Shown: in pieces, positions 7,500 through 15,243 of the stretch
How positions within the stretch are numbered: position 1 is the stretch's first letter
Layout of the letters: the number at the start of each line of letters is the position of its first letter
Source: a virus
Reading direction: 5' to 3' (one strand)
DNA: 54,564 nucleotides
IMG/VR virus record: IMGVR_UViG_3300032006_002787
Location: 1 to 54,564 of that record
Made by a program: the position numbers and the translations under genes
The notes under the pieces: model-generated
Seen by the model: the letters and a program-made list of their open reading frames with translations, nothing else
Told to the model about the DNA's origin: nothing
Database searches by the model: none

Positions 7500-9263
7500 G
7501 ATTTGATGTGTGGGAAAATTGCTAGACACTCGTTTTTTGATAAAGTTATCAAATTTAAGATCAATAGCTTCCTTGGTTGGCAAAGAATCCATCTCTCCGA
7601 CTAAACTTTGAAATTCGGACTCTTTGAGTGTTGCATGGGTTTTTGAAATGTTAAATTGATGTACCCTTCCAACTGGAGACTTTATGATAAGAATCTTATC
7701 CATAGACTCATCATGCTCAACGATCTTCTGTATTTCTGGCTTATCTATGAGCGCTTTTCTGTTAATCGTATTTTTAACTTGTTCGTATTTTTTGGTTATT
7801 TTTTCAGTAAGGTTAAAAAGTTCTTCGTTTCGTTTTTTGCTAAGGGCTATTTGCTTTTGAATACTGGCTAATTCTTCCGCGAGATCGCCTCTTCTTTGTT
7901 CTATATCTTGCTTGTCTCGTGTTAATTTTTTAATTTCTTTCTCAAGTTTATCTTTGCTTTTTAGCTTTTCTCTCGATACTTCGTCTAGTTCTTGCTTGTC
8001 TTTGTTTAATGCGCTAAGCTTTTCCCCTATTTCTTGACGAGCTTCGCTAAGTGCAACATCTCTTTTTTCAAGCTTACTCATCTCTTCTTCAATTTTTAAT
8101 TTTCTTTCCTTAATGCAAGCGTCTTGATCGTCGAGGCTTTTACTTAAATCTTCGAGTTTTTTTTCTTTTTCGGTTAGCTTTCTCTCGTTAAAAGAAAGCT
8201 TTGGGAAATGTTTAATTAAGCTAATATTTGCCGCGATGACGAGTAATATTGCCAATGGATCAAATACAAAAATTAATATAATTATTACTATCCTTACTGC
8301 TTGTGAGTTGTCAAAGGTTTTGCCTGTAGTATCTGTAATGAGCGCGGCAACATATTTTATAGGCCCCACTTCCGCTTCCACTTCAAGCAGGGCGTCCTTA
8401 AGACTAAATTTCTCCTTATCTAAATCGTCTATCCTGTCCATTGCTTCGGCGATTAATTGGTTATATTTTTCAACATCTTCAACTACATTGTCTTCTGCGC
8501 TGTATTCTGATTCTTGGTAATTTTCTATTTTTTCCCTAAGTATTGCAACTTGTTTCTCTGTTGAACCCCGAGCTTCTTGGATTCTGGTGTTAATTGCTAG
8601 CATTTGTTTTGCTATAGATTCTCTTTCGGGCTTTTGCTTTTCTTTTAGCTCCTCTAGTTTTTTCTTTTTGTTCGAAAATAGCCCGCCCTTTGACTCCTCT
8701 AGGTCTGCGACCTCTTTGTTTAGTTCGTCTAGCCTTTTCTGGAGTCTCCCTAATTCTTCTCTGTCGTATTCGATACTTCTTTCTAGGGCTTCATATAAAT
8801 CTTTTATTTTTTGCCGCTCTCTTTCGATGTTGACTTCGCTTTTGTCTTCTGAGGACTCAACTCTCTGTTCTGTTTTTTCTATTAGCTCTTTTTGGCGAGC
8901 AATATATTCTTTCTCTCTATTAATTTTATCGTCTATTTGCTTAATGGATGCTGCTGATTTATCCATAGTATGTTGGTGTTCTATATGAGCTTTAGAGAGA
9001 AATCCGAATATGCCCATGCTTGTTATCCCCATCAGGACGATTACTGCGCCAGTTAGGTAAGCTTTGATTAATCTCGGCGCCTCTTTCCAATTCCTATGGA
9101 GCCAGACCGCTGCGGCAATTTTACCTACTTCTAAAACTGCCCCCATGATTATTACTGCAGAAGTAGAGCCAGGGAATATTGTGGCCAAGCCTATAATACT
9201 AAAATACGCTGCGATAGCAGATATACTAAGCGCGCAAAATAAAGTAAGTAATGCAAAGTACAT
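7482..9263 (-). CDS. Multi-pass membrane protein with long coiled coils
   Basis: A 593-residue protein. Three hydrophobic segments lie near the N-terminus (about 2-28, 34-54, 66-90), then a long charged coiled coil (about 98-295), another membrane stretch (about 322-349), and a second coiled coil (about 358-490) before a small C-terminal domain. From memory, proteins with this N-terminal pattern (segments around LEVGK and NWK) recur in marine phage genomes as uncharacterised genes. The architecture suggests an envelope-anchored scaffold. Lysis, host takeover or virion membrane contact are all possible. It follows the virion-like gene at 9268 by 4 bases. Confidence 0.8.
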   Translation of the reverse strand: MYFALLTLFCALSISAIAAYFSIIGLATIFPGSTSAVIIMGAVLEVGKIAAAVWLHRNWKEAPRLIKAYLTGAVIVLMGITSMGIFGFLSKAHIEHQHTMDKSAASIKQIDDKINREKEYIARQKELIEKTEQRVESSEDKSEVNIERERQKIKDLYEALERSIEYDREELGRLQKRLDELNKEVADLEESKGGLFSNKKKKLEELKEKQKPERESIAKQMLAINTRIQEARGSTEKQVAILREKIENYQESEYSAEDNVVEDVEKYNQLIAEAMDRIDDLDKEKFSLKDALLEVEAEVGPIKYVAALITDTTGKTFDNSQAVRIVIIILIFVFDPLAILLVIAANISLIKHFPKLSFNERKLTEKEKKLEDLSKSLDDQDACIKERKLKIEEEMSKLEKRDVALSEARQEIGEKLSALNKDKQELDEVSREKLKSKDKLEKEIKKLTRDKQDIEQRRGDLAEELASIQKQIALSKKRNEELFNLTEKITKKYEQVKNTINRKALIDKPEIQKIVEHDESMDKILIIKSPVGRVHQFNISKTHATLKESEFQSLVGEMDSLPTKEAIDLKFDNFIKKRVSSNFPTHQILTLKD

Positions 9264-9267
9264 TGAT

Positions 9268-10422
9268 TTATGTATTATTTAAGTTTCTACTGGAGTTTGG
9301 ATATTGAAATGCTGCGTCGAATTCTGAAGATCCAGCTATTGTCGCTCTATTGCTATTTGCGTAATGCCCTTTTTTGTCATTTCCGTAATAGCCAGTCTCG
9401 CCTTTAACTTTTGTAAGATCTGGCGTTTGGTTAGAGGTGGGAATGTGAATTGTTTCTCCAGCGGCATTAATTGCATATTTATAAGTCGCCCAAGATGCCC
9501 CGTCAATCACTAAATTTTGGTCAGTCCATATTGAGTTATCGCCGCTGGTTGTTTCTTCGAGTAAATTTAAAAACTCATACCTTTGTAATCTCGAAGTTAG
9601 CGTCCCAAGGTCGCCTGTATCATTTTCATTGCCTGTAAATCCGTCCTCTGGCACCTGTTTCCCAAGTGGAATCCAGGAAGGAAGGATAGTGTTGTCCGCG
9701 CTACGCCTTGGAAAGGAGGGTGAGGGGTGTGTGGTTGGAGGTACTGTCCCGCTTGCTTTATAATACATTCCGTCCGAGTCCTTAATGATGGAGTTGTTTG
9801 AGTATGTGGCTAGAGGGTCTCTATTCGATGCGCCATCTATTTGCGCCTGAGTTAAGGTTGACATCGCTGCAATAACTAGCGGCTGACTTGCAGTTTCTGA
9901 ATCGGATATTCTGGCGATTATGAGCGGGGCCGAGTTTGTCCCATCCGCCTTAGTACCATGAGTTCCCCTTGACCAATGCGAAAAAGAGGTATTCCAATAA
10001 GGCTCGTTTGCTAAGGGCGCAAAGCATGCATACCTTACTTTAATTTTTTTCCATTTATTACTTAAGCTAGGGCTTGTTGCTAAATCTCCTCCGCTAATAT
10101 CACTAATCAGCTGAAAGTAGTCTTCAGAGTCAGACCCGACAATGTCCCCTATGACATAAGGCTGTCCGTTTACCCATGGCGCTATATTGGGGTCGTCATA
10201 GTTGAGTTTAGTTGTAAATTCTGCGGTCCCCGCATTTACTGTGGATTCTGTTTTATTATCTAGCCAATGTTGCACCCAGAATGTTTGATTATATCTGTAT
10301 TCACCAGCTCCAATGCTAATGCCAGTGATTTTAAACGTTTCCTTTGGTACGGGAGATCGAAAGTCAACAATTGTGTAGGGGTGGGGGCGGGAATCGTTTG
10401 AATATCTAAAGGAGGAGTTCAT
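9268..10422 (-). CDS. Probable virion or tail protein
   Basis: A 384-residue protein rich in Thr, Ser, Asn and aromatic residues, low in Lys and Cys, with no signal peptide or membrane segment. This composition and the beta-rich look match phage tail or fibre proteins. A stretch near residues 85-125 (WVNGQPYVIGDIV) resembles the small aromatic modules of carbohydrate-binding adhesins, but this is weak. It has its own GTG-TAATAA element and sits between two other structural-looking genes. Confidence 0.6.
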   Translation of the reverse strand: MNSSFRYSNDSRPHPYTIVDFRSPVPKETFKITGISIGAGEYRYNQTFWVQHWLDNKTESTVNAGTAEFTTKLNYDDPNIAPWVNGQPYVIGDIVGSDSEDYFQLISDISGGDLATSPSLSNKWKKIKVRYACFAPLANEPYWNTSFSHWSRGTHGTKADGTNSAPLIIARISDSETASQPLVIAAMSTLTQAQIDGASNRDPLATYSNNSIIKDSDGMYYKASGTVPPTTHPSPSFPRRSADNTILPSWIPLGKQVPEDGFTGNENDTGDLGTLTSRLQRYEFLNLLEETTSGDNSIWTDQNLVIDGASWATYKYAINAAGETIHIPTSNQTPDLTKVKGETGYYGNDKKGHYANSNRATIAGSSEFDAAFQYPNSSRNLNNT

Positions 10423-10427
10423 GTCTT

Positions 10428-10436
10428 TTATTACAC
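10428..10436 (-). promoter_or_regulatory. GTG-TAATAA element (second promoter class)
   Basis: GTG (10434-10436) and TAATAA (10428-10433) end 5 bases before the ATG at 10422. The element overlaps the stop codon of the J-domain gene. AGGTG could look like a ribosome site, but it ends 11 bases before the ATG. Confidence 0.5.
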
Positions 10437-11006
10437 CTCTTTGTTTGGCTTCGGGCAGATTTTTGAAATCATTTGATTTCTATTTTTCCCCGCATAGTAC
10501 CAATGCCAGGCAATATCTTCCCTCATTTTTTTAATTTCAGCCTCCTTTTTATTGAGTTGATTCTCTAGTAGATCTAAGCACCTCATGTCAAGATGTGATA
10601 GGTCAATTTCTAACTCGACTGCTATCTTTAGTAGAGAATCTACGTCCTTTTTGTTTTTTGCCTTCGTTGCTTTATTATAGAGGGCTTGTTTTTTCTCTGC
10701 TTCGCTTTTTGGTTTATTTATAAGTTTGTCTGGGTGGGTTAGGATTACAATTTTTCTATAAAGGTCTTTTATCTGTGTTGAGGAAAATATTAGATCCTCT
10801 TGTTCTGTTGCTGCTTTTTTTCCTGGAGGGTCTTGGGTTAGGGGGTTTGGTATGTCGTTTTCTTTGCAATGAGTTATTATTGCCTCTACCCATTCCTTTT
10901 TAGCTTCTAGGAAAATTTCTCTGGTTTCATTATAATCTAATTCTATATATTTAGATTTATATTTAAGTTTTCGAAACCTGGAGGATTTTTGTTCGTCAGG
11001 ATTCAT
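10431..11006 (-). CDS. J-domain (DnaJ-like) protein
   Basis: A 191-residue charged protein. Residues 76-115 resemble helices II and III of a J domain, with the invariant HPD motif at 91-93 inside VILTHPDKL. Known role of J domains: stimulation of an Hsp70 (DnaK) ATPase. The rest is alpha-helical, ending in a coiled coil. No zinc-finger or C-terminal DnaJ domains are present, so it is a specialised adaptor rather than a full DnaJ. It lies among structural genes directly after a strong terminator, suggesting its own promoter and perhaps a role in virion protein folding using host DnaK. Confidence 0.75.
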   Translation of the reverse strand: MNPDEQKSSRFRKLKYKSKYIELDYNETREIFLEAKKEWVEAIITHCKENDIPNPLTQDPPGKKAATEQEDLIFSSTQIKDLYRKIVILTHPDKLINKPKSEAEKKQALYNKATKAKNKKDVDSLLKIAVELEIDLSHLDMRCLDLLENQLNKKEAEIKKMREDIAWHWYYAGKNRNQMISKICPKPNKEV

Positions 11007-11011
11007 GCAGC

Positions 11012-11020
11012 TAAATACAC
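11012..11020 (-). promoter_or_regulatory. GTG-TATTTA element (second promoter class)
   Basis: GTG (11018-11020) and TATTTA (11012-11017) end 5 bases before the ATG at 11006. It begins directly downstream of the terminator T-run, which supports it as a fresh transcription start. Confidence 0.55.
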
Positions 11021-11051
11021 AAAAAAAAGGGCGGGGAAAGCCCCCGCCCTT
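11019..11051 (-). terminator. Rho-independent terminator after the repeat fibre gene
   Basis: A GC-rich 10-bp perfect stem (11027-11036 pairing with 11042-11051, AAGGGCGGGG type) with a 5-base loop is followed, on the minus strand, by eight consecutive T residues. It lies 24 bases beyond the stop of the fibre gene at 11075. It is the clearest terminator in the window. Confidence 0.93.
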
Positions 11052-11074
11052 AGGTTAACAGTTTATCTCAACTA

Positions 11075-12037
11075 TTACAATGAAGCAATATAGTCGAGGC
11101 TATAATCTGCGCTAGGCGTTTCATCCGAGAAGATGAAGGTAGCCCCCGAGGTGGAGACTCCACTTAGCTGTACAGCAAGAATAGGATCGCCTGCAGAATT
11201 CCTAAGCATTCCCATGATTTTGGGAGCAGAGGAAAACGTTTGAGAGAACGTAATTGCCTTGGAGGCAAGGTTGTTCCCTATTGCGACAGAACCTACTTCG
11301 GATTCACCGTCAAGATCGCTTACGGCAGTACTTAGCGTAGCGATGTTGGTCGAATTAGCCTTCATGCCTGTAGAAACGGTGTTCTTCGCGGCACTCAATG
11401 TGCTGATCGCCTGAGAGCGAGCTGTAGACTCACTGACTACTGCGGAAGAAACGGTGTTCTTCGAGGCACTCAATGTGCTAACGGCATTCGAACGAGCTGT
11501 AGACTCACTGACTACTGCGGAAGAAACGGTGTTCTTTGCGGCACTCAATGTGCTGATCGCCTGGGAACGAGCTGTAGACTCACTGATTACTGCGGAAGAA
11601 ACGGTGTTCTTCGCGGCACTCAATGTGCTGATCGCCTGGGAACGAGCTGTAGACTCACTGACTACTGCGGAAGAAACGGTGTTCTTCGCGGCACTCAATG
11701 TGCTAACGGCATTCGAACGAGCTGTAGACTCACTGACTACTGCGGAAGAAACGGTGTTCTTCGCGGCACTCAATGTGCTGATCGCCTGAGAGCGAGCTGT
11801 AGACTCACTGACTACTGCGGAAGAAACGGTGTTCTTCGCGGCACTCAATGTGCTAACGGCATTCGAACGAGCTGTAGACTCAGTGGTTACTGCGGAAGAA
11901 ACGGTGTTAAGATCATCGTCGAGGGCGAGATCTTTTGCACCGCTACCAGAGTCAACCGTGAGCTTGCTCGAGACTGCGTTATTAGCTAGAATGGCTCCGC
12001 CATTTAGCTTGACTTTCTCTGTGTTGAAGATAGCCAT
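11075..12037 (-). CDS. Repeat-rich fibre protein (25-residue repeats)
   Basis: A 320-residue protein. Residues 44-218 are seven tandem copies of a 25-residue Ser/Ala/Thr-rich unit (NTVSSAVVSEST...LSAAK), two versions of which alternate (SNAVS and SQAIS). The C-terminal 100 residues form a non-repetitive beta-rich domain. This resembles the shaft and tip of a trimeric phage fibre. It stands alone as a transcription unit: it has an upstream TTG-TACATA element and a strong terminator downstream. High expression as a virion protein is likely. The exact place in the virion is unknown. Confidence 0.8.
   Translation of the reverse strand: MAIFNTEKVKLNGGAILANNAVSSKLTVDSGSGAKDLALDDDLNTVSSAVTTESTARSNAVSTLSAAKNTVSSAVVSESTARSQAISTLSAAKNTVSSAVVSESTARSNAVSTLSAAKNTVSSAVVSESTARSQAISTLSAAKNTVSSAVISESTARSQAISTLSAAKNTVSSAVVSESTARSNAVSTLSASKNTVSSAVVSESTARSQAISTLSAAKNTVSTGMKANSTNIATLSTAVSDLDGESEVGSVAIGNNLASKAITFSQTFSSAPKIMGMLRNSAGDPILAVQLSGVSTSGATFIFSDETPSADYSLDYIASL
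11384..11908 (-). repeat. Seven 75-bp in-frame tandem repeats
   Basis: Seven units of exactly 75 bases encode the 25-residue fibre repeats at residues 44-218. They are nearly identical at DNA level, differing at a few sites that separate two alternating subtypes. Such arrays can expand or contract by recombination. Confidence 0.95.
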
Positions 12038-12042
12038 ACTTA

Positions 12043-12051
12043 TATGTACAA
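12043..12051 (-). promoter_or_regulatory. TTG-TACATA element before the repeat fibre gene
   Basis: TACATA (12043-12048) preceded by TTG ends 5 bases before the ATG at 12037. It is a variant of the GTG-TA element with one mismatch. A short inverted repeat (ACAAAG / CTTTGT) lies just upstream. Confidence 0.4.
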
Positions 12052-12088
12052 AGAAAACTAGCTTTGTGGGAACAGTCTGATATGATTT

Positions 12089-13468
12089 TTATAAAATATT
12101 TTCAGCATACATTTTCATATACAAAAATTTACTGCTTTCGGTGTAACTAGAGAAGTTCCGTAAGAAAGGATTCTTTTCGCTTTGAGGGCAATGGTCGAGG
12201 CAAAGTCTCTCGTCATCAATAATTTTAAAATTAAAGCCAGACGGGTCCGAGGCTTTTAATATTTCTTTAAAATCTGATTCCCCATTTGCTTTTTCTAATA
12301 AATTTTTGGTATACTGATGACACTTAATCATGCACGCTTCACTTTTTTCGCTTAATATTAAATACTTAGTAGTGTTTTTGAAAAAATCTTCAATCATATT
12401 TTCTGGATTACAAATAAGCATGGAGTCTGTAATAAAGAGTATGTATTTATGTTCATTAATATGACTTGCTATGGCTCGATACTTTTCCGTTCCTTGTTCT
12501 CTATATATATAAGCAGTATAATTATGTTTGTTTGCGTATCTTAAAACGTTATTCTCTGCCTCGATCGAATGACGCCCTTCGTTGGAGATGGTTATCACTG
12601 CAACATCCTGGCCAGTGTTGTAGGAAATGTTCCCTTCTTTTGTTGAGGCTTCTTGTACTGAGGTGGGAACGTATCTACTTGCAAATTCTGTTACATCTTG
12701 CTTCTTTTGGGTTTTTTGTGCAATTGGACTTTCGAAAGAATAGTTAAATAACTCTAGGTCTTTTTTGTATACAGACTCAACAATAGCTCTGGATTCTTCG
12801 TCGTAATACTCGCTGTAATGCTTTTTTCTTTTTTGATTTCTTATTTTGGGGAGAGTTGCATTTTTAATGTTAATTTTTTTACAGATATAGTTGAAATCTT
12901 TTTCAATATTCTCAAATTTTCCTACATATGAAACAAAAGGTTTTCCGTTATCGGAATCCGCCTCTTCGGGATCATAGAGGAATTTATATTGCGGGAGGAA
13001 GTGGACGTTATATTTTGTCACTGGGTCACAAAGATCATCTTTAGTTAGATAGCTTTTACAGAATTCTGTGAAGCTTGAAAAATTAAAGTCTGGATCTGTA
13101 TTTCCCTCGTTACCCTCAAACTCTTTCCTTCTTGAAGCGTAAGTATAGGCTGAAACTACCCTATCAAAAGGGTTTCTTACGAAGGCGCAGGAAAAATAGG
13201 ATGGGTCATCGATGTAGGGCTGAACCAGGAATTTATTAATTGGGTAAAACGGATGGGCATAATCAACTGAATTTTCAAAATATAAAGAATTCTTTTTTTC
13301 GTTAAATATAGAGACTCGAATCTTTTTAAAGCCATCCGAGGATTCTACGCCTCTTATCATGGCTTGTTGAGAGCCGTAATTCCCCTCTCCCCAGACCATA
13401 TTCATGCTAGAGCCTGCTGTTTTGGGAATATGGATAAATATAAATTTATGTTCTTTTGAGATAATCAT
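12089..13468 (-). CDS. Sulfotransferase fused to a glycosyltransferase-like domain
   Basis: A 459-residue, two-domain protein. Residues 1-240 are a Sulfotransfer_2-type domain: the PAPS 5'-phosphosulfate loop IHIPKTAGSS at 12-21 and the 3'-phosphate motif FVRNPFDRVVSAY at 96-108. Residues about 280-440 have a GT-A-like pattern (VITISNEGRHS, NKHNYTAYIYRE, KYILFITDSML) like that of galactosyltransferase/mannosyltransferase families that act on glycans. Expected activity: transfer of sulfate from PAPS to a sugar, perhaps after the same protein adds the sugar. It directly abuts the single-domain sulfotransferase gene (TAAATG). The sulfotransferase half is firm; the second domain is a moderate call. 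Confidence 0.82.
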   Translation of the reverse strand: MIISKEHKFIFIHIPKTAGSSMNMVWGEGNYGSQQAMIRGVESSDGFKKIRVSIFNEKKNSLYFENSVDYAHPFYPINKFLVQPYIDDPSYFSCAFVRNPFDRVVSAYTYASRRKEFEGNEGNTDPDFNFSSFTEFCKSYLTKDDLCDPVTKYNVHFLPQYKFLYDPEEADSDNGKPFVSYVGKFENIEKDFNYICKKINIKNATLPKIRNQKRKKHYSEYYDEESRAIVESVYKKDLELFNYSFESPIAQKTQKKQDVTEFASRYVPTSVQEASTKEGNISYNTGQDVAVITISNEGRHSIEAENNVLRYANKHNYTAYIYREQGTEKYRAIASHINEHKYILFITDSMLICNPENMIEDFFKNTTKYLILSEKSEACMIKCHQYTKNLLEKANGESDFKEILKASDPSGFNFKIIDDERLCLDHCPQSEKNPFLRNFSSYTESSKFLYMKMYAENIL

Positions 13469-14137
13469 TTAAAAATCGTATTTGAAAAAATCTATGTCTT
13501 TTTTGTATATGCTTGCCACCTCGTCTATGCATTTTTGTGATTTATAGTACTCTTGGTAGGGCCTGGGGTCGGGAGTTGAATTTACGTGAGGTAGCGTTTC
13601 TTCGGTTATGTTTAATTTTTTACACACGTAATTAAAATCATTTTGAAGATTTTCAAATCTTCCGATAAAATCTAAATTCATCTCATTTTTCTCGTTTGTG
13701 ATAAAATTTAACTGTGGTCCGCTAAACATATATTTTCTGTGTGGGTTCCACCAATGCGCATTTTGAGCTAATTTTATCATCTTCCAGAAATCAAAAACAA
13801 ACTCCTCGAATCCTATGTTTGGTATTGAGGTCCCTCCAATATCCGCCCATCCTAGACTTTGGGAAGCAGGAGCTTTGGGGCACTTTAGATGTTTCCAAAG
13901 AGATACCATACGACTCCATGGGTTTCGCACAAAGGTAAAGGTGAAGTAATCGTTAAGGGGATCCGTCATTGATACGTCATATTCAATTATTGAGTCATGT
14001 TTTGTGGGCCAATTCCAATTAGGATCCTCAGATATTGTGGTGGCGTCCTTGAATTTTTCTTTTAAAACCAACTCAATACTGCAACCTGCAGTCTTAGGTA
14101 TATGAATGTAGATGAACTTGTCTATTTTTGAGATCAT
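13469..14137 (-). CDS. Sulfotransferase
   Basis: A 222-residue Sulfotransfer_2-like enzyme with the PAPS-binding loop IHIPKTAGCS at residues 11-20 and the 3'-phosphate motif FVRNPWSRMVSL at 69-80. It overlaps the upstream DUF2827-like gene by 4 bases and abuts the fusion gene downstream, forming one operon from the promoter near 16350. It resembles the N-terminal half of its neighbour, so the pair probably arose by duplication. Likely role: sulfation of a glycan built by the adjacent glycosyltransferases. Confidence 0.88.
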   Translation of the reverse strand: MISKIDKFIYIHIPKTAGCSIELVLKEKFKDATTISEDPNWNWPTKHDSIIEYDVSMTDPLNDYFTFTFVRNPWSRMVSLWKHLKCPKAPASQSLGWADIGGTSIPNIGFEEFVFDFWKMIKLAQNAHWWNPHRKYMFSGPQLNFITNEKNEMNLDFIGRFENLQNDFNYVCKKLNITEETLPHVNSTPDPRPYQEYYKSQKCIDEVASIYKKDIDFFKYDF

Positions 14138-15243
14138 AAGATTTTGACTATTGTATCATAAGCGTTAATATTTTTTTGATTAGTTGTGCTGAATTTCGCT
14201 AGGCATTCTTTTGCTTGGCCTTTGTAATAATCTAGATTTTCATCGTGCATTGTTAGGGCATAGCGAAGCTGATTTACTGCATTTTGTATGTTTCTTACGT
14301 CATAATAGTAAGCAAACTCTTTAATTGCTTCCGAGTTATGAAGTAAGGGAAACCCTAGGTGAAGAAATTCTAAATGTCTAACTTCGAGATCTCCCTGCAA
14401 GTGGTTTGTTATTATTACTTTGCCCCACCTACTTAAGGCTTGCGGGTTTCTCCATTTATTGTTTAAAAAGACTTTCGGTGGGGTCAACTTACAAATGGAT
14501 AGGTTTGCTGACAGTTGTTTAAAGCGGGTGCTTGTTCGTATCTTTTCGCAATTTGTAATAATAACTTTATCTATTATATCTGGATGTTTATGGTTGAGCT
14601 TTTCGCATATTGCAAGCGGTAGTAGACATGTTGAGGTTATATTTTTATTTTCCTCGAATATGCAAACCGTATTCTTTTCTTCGCTTTTATAAAAAGGAGA
14701 TTTTCCTTTTATTTTTAAGTCTCTTATCTCTTCTCCAAGAAACTTGGAGTCCCAAATTAGCGGTACGGTTTTCGCTGGACAGGCGTACGTTGCCTCTAAA
14801 TAAGGAATCGTTCTCGCTAAATGGTCCCAGGTCCAAATTTGATCAAATTGACGAATTAATCTTTGGGGAGGATTTGGGTGATTTGAGGTGGACATTTCAC
14901 TGTCTAACATGTAGTGATCTTCAAGGCATAGATAAATGAATTTACAAGTTGGATTTTTACGCTTTAGTTCCTTGGCTACGTCTGCTTCATATTGAAAACC
15001 AGCTTCAATGCAAACATCAAAAGGAGTTGGTGATTTTTCATGAGGATCGAATCTGGCTAAAAAATGACCCGCCCTTAATATGTCAAACCCAGAGCTTTTG
15101 TGTCGTGGATTGAATTTTTTATTTGTTACCAAAAAACATTTATGGCCAGCACGAGCTAAGGTATCCGCAATAAAAATTATTAACTGATTTATTGAGGAGT
15201 TTCTTGGGTTGATTGCTGTGTTAATTGTTATCCCTATGTTCAT
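14134..15243 (-). CDS. DUF2827-like glycosyltransferase
   Basis: A 369-residue protein with a GT-B-like layout. The N-terminus MNIGITINTAINPRNSS and the C-terminal block LEFLHLGFPLLHNSEAIKE followed by a DYYKGQAKECL helix match what I recall of the DUF2827 family, which is associated with polysaccharide clusters. The start overlaps the upstream paralogue by 4 bases (ATGA). It probably acts in the cytoplasm on a nucleotide sugar; donor and acceptor are unknown. Confidence 0.7.
   Translation of the reverse strand: MNIGITINTAINPRNSSINQLIIFIADTLARAGHKCFLVTNKKFNPRHKSSGFDILRAGHFLARFDPHEKSPTPFDVCIEAGFQYEADVAKELKRKNPTCKFIYLCLEDHYMLDSEMSTSNHPNPPQRLIRQFDQIWTWDHLARTIPYLEATYACPAKTVPLIWDSKFLGEEIRDLKIKGKSPFYKSEEKNTVCIFEENKNITSTCLLPLAICEKLNHKHPDIIDKVIITNCEKIRTSTRFKQLSANLSICKLTPPKVFLNNKWRNPQALSRWGKVIITNHLQGDLEVRHLEFLHLGFPLLHNSEAIKEFAYYYDVRNIQNAVNQLRYALTMHDENLDYYKGQAKECLAKFSTTNQKNINAYDTIVKIL

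Noticed and set aside
12043-12075. Inverted repeat ACAAAG/CTTTGT as a terminator for the sulfotransferase fusion gene
   Set aside because: The stem is only 6 AT-rich base pairs with an 8-base loop and no T-run.
11454-12080. Plus-strand repetitive ORFs opposite the 25-residue-repeat fibre
   Set aside because: They mirror the 75-bp repeats of the minus-strand gene, have no promoter or ribosome site, and stay open only because the repeat unit is free of stops in that frame.
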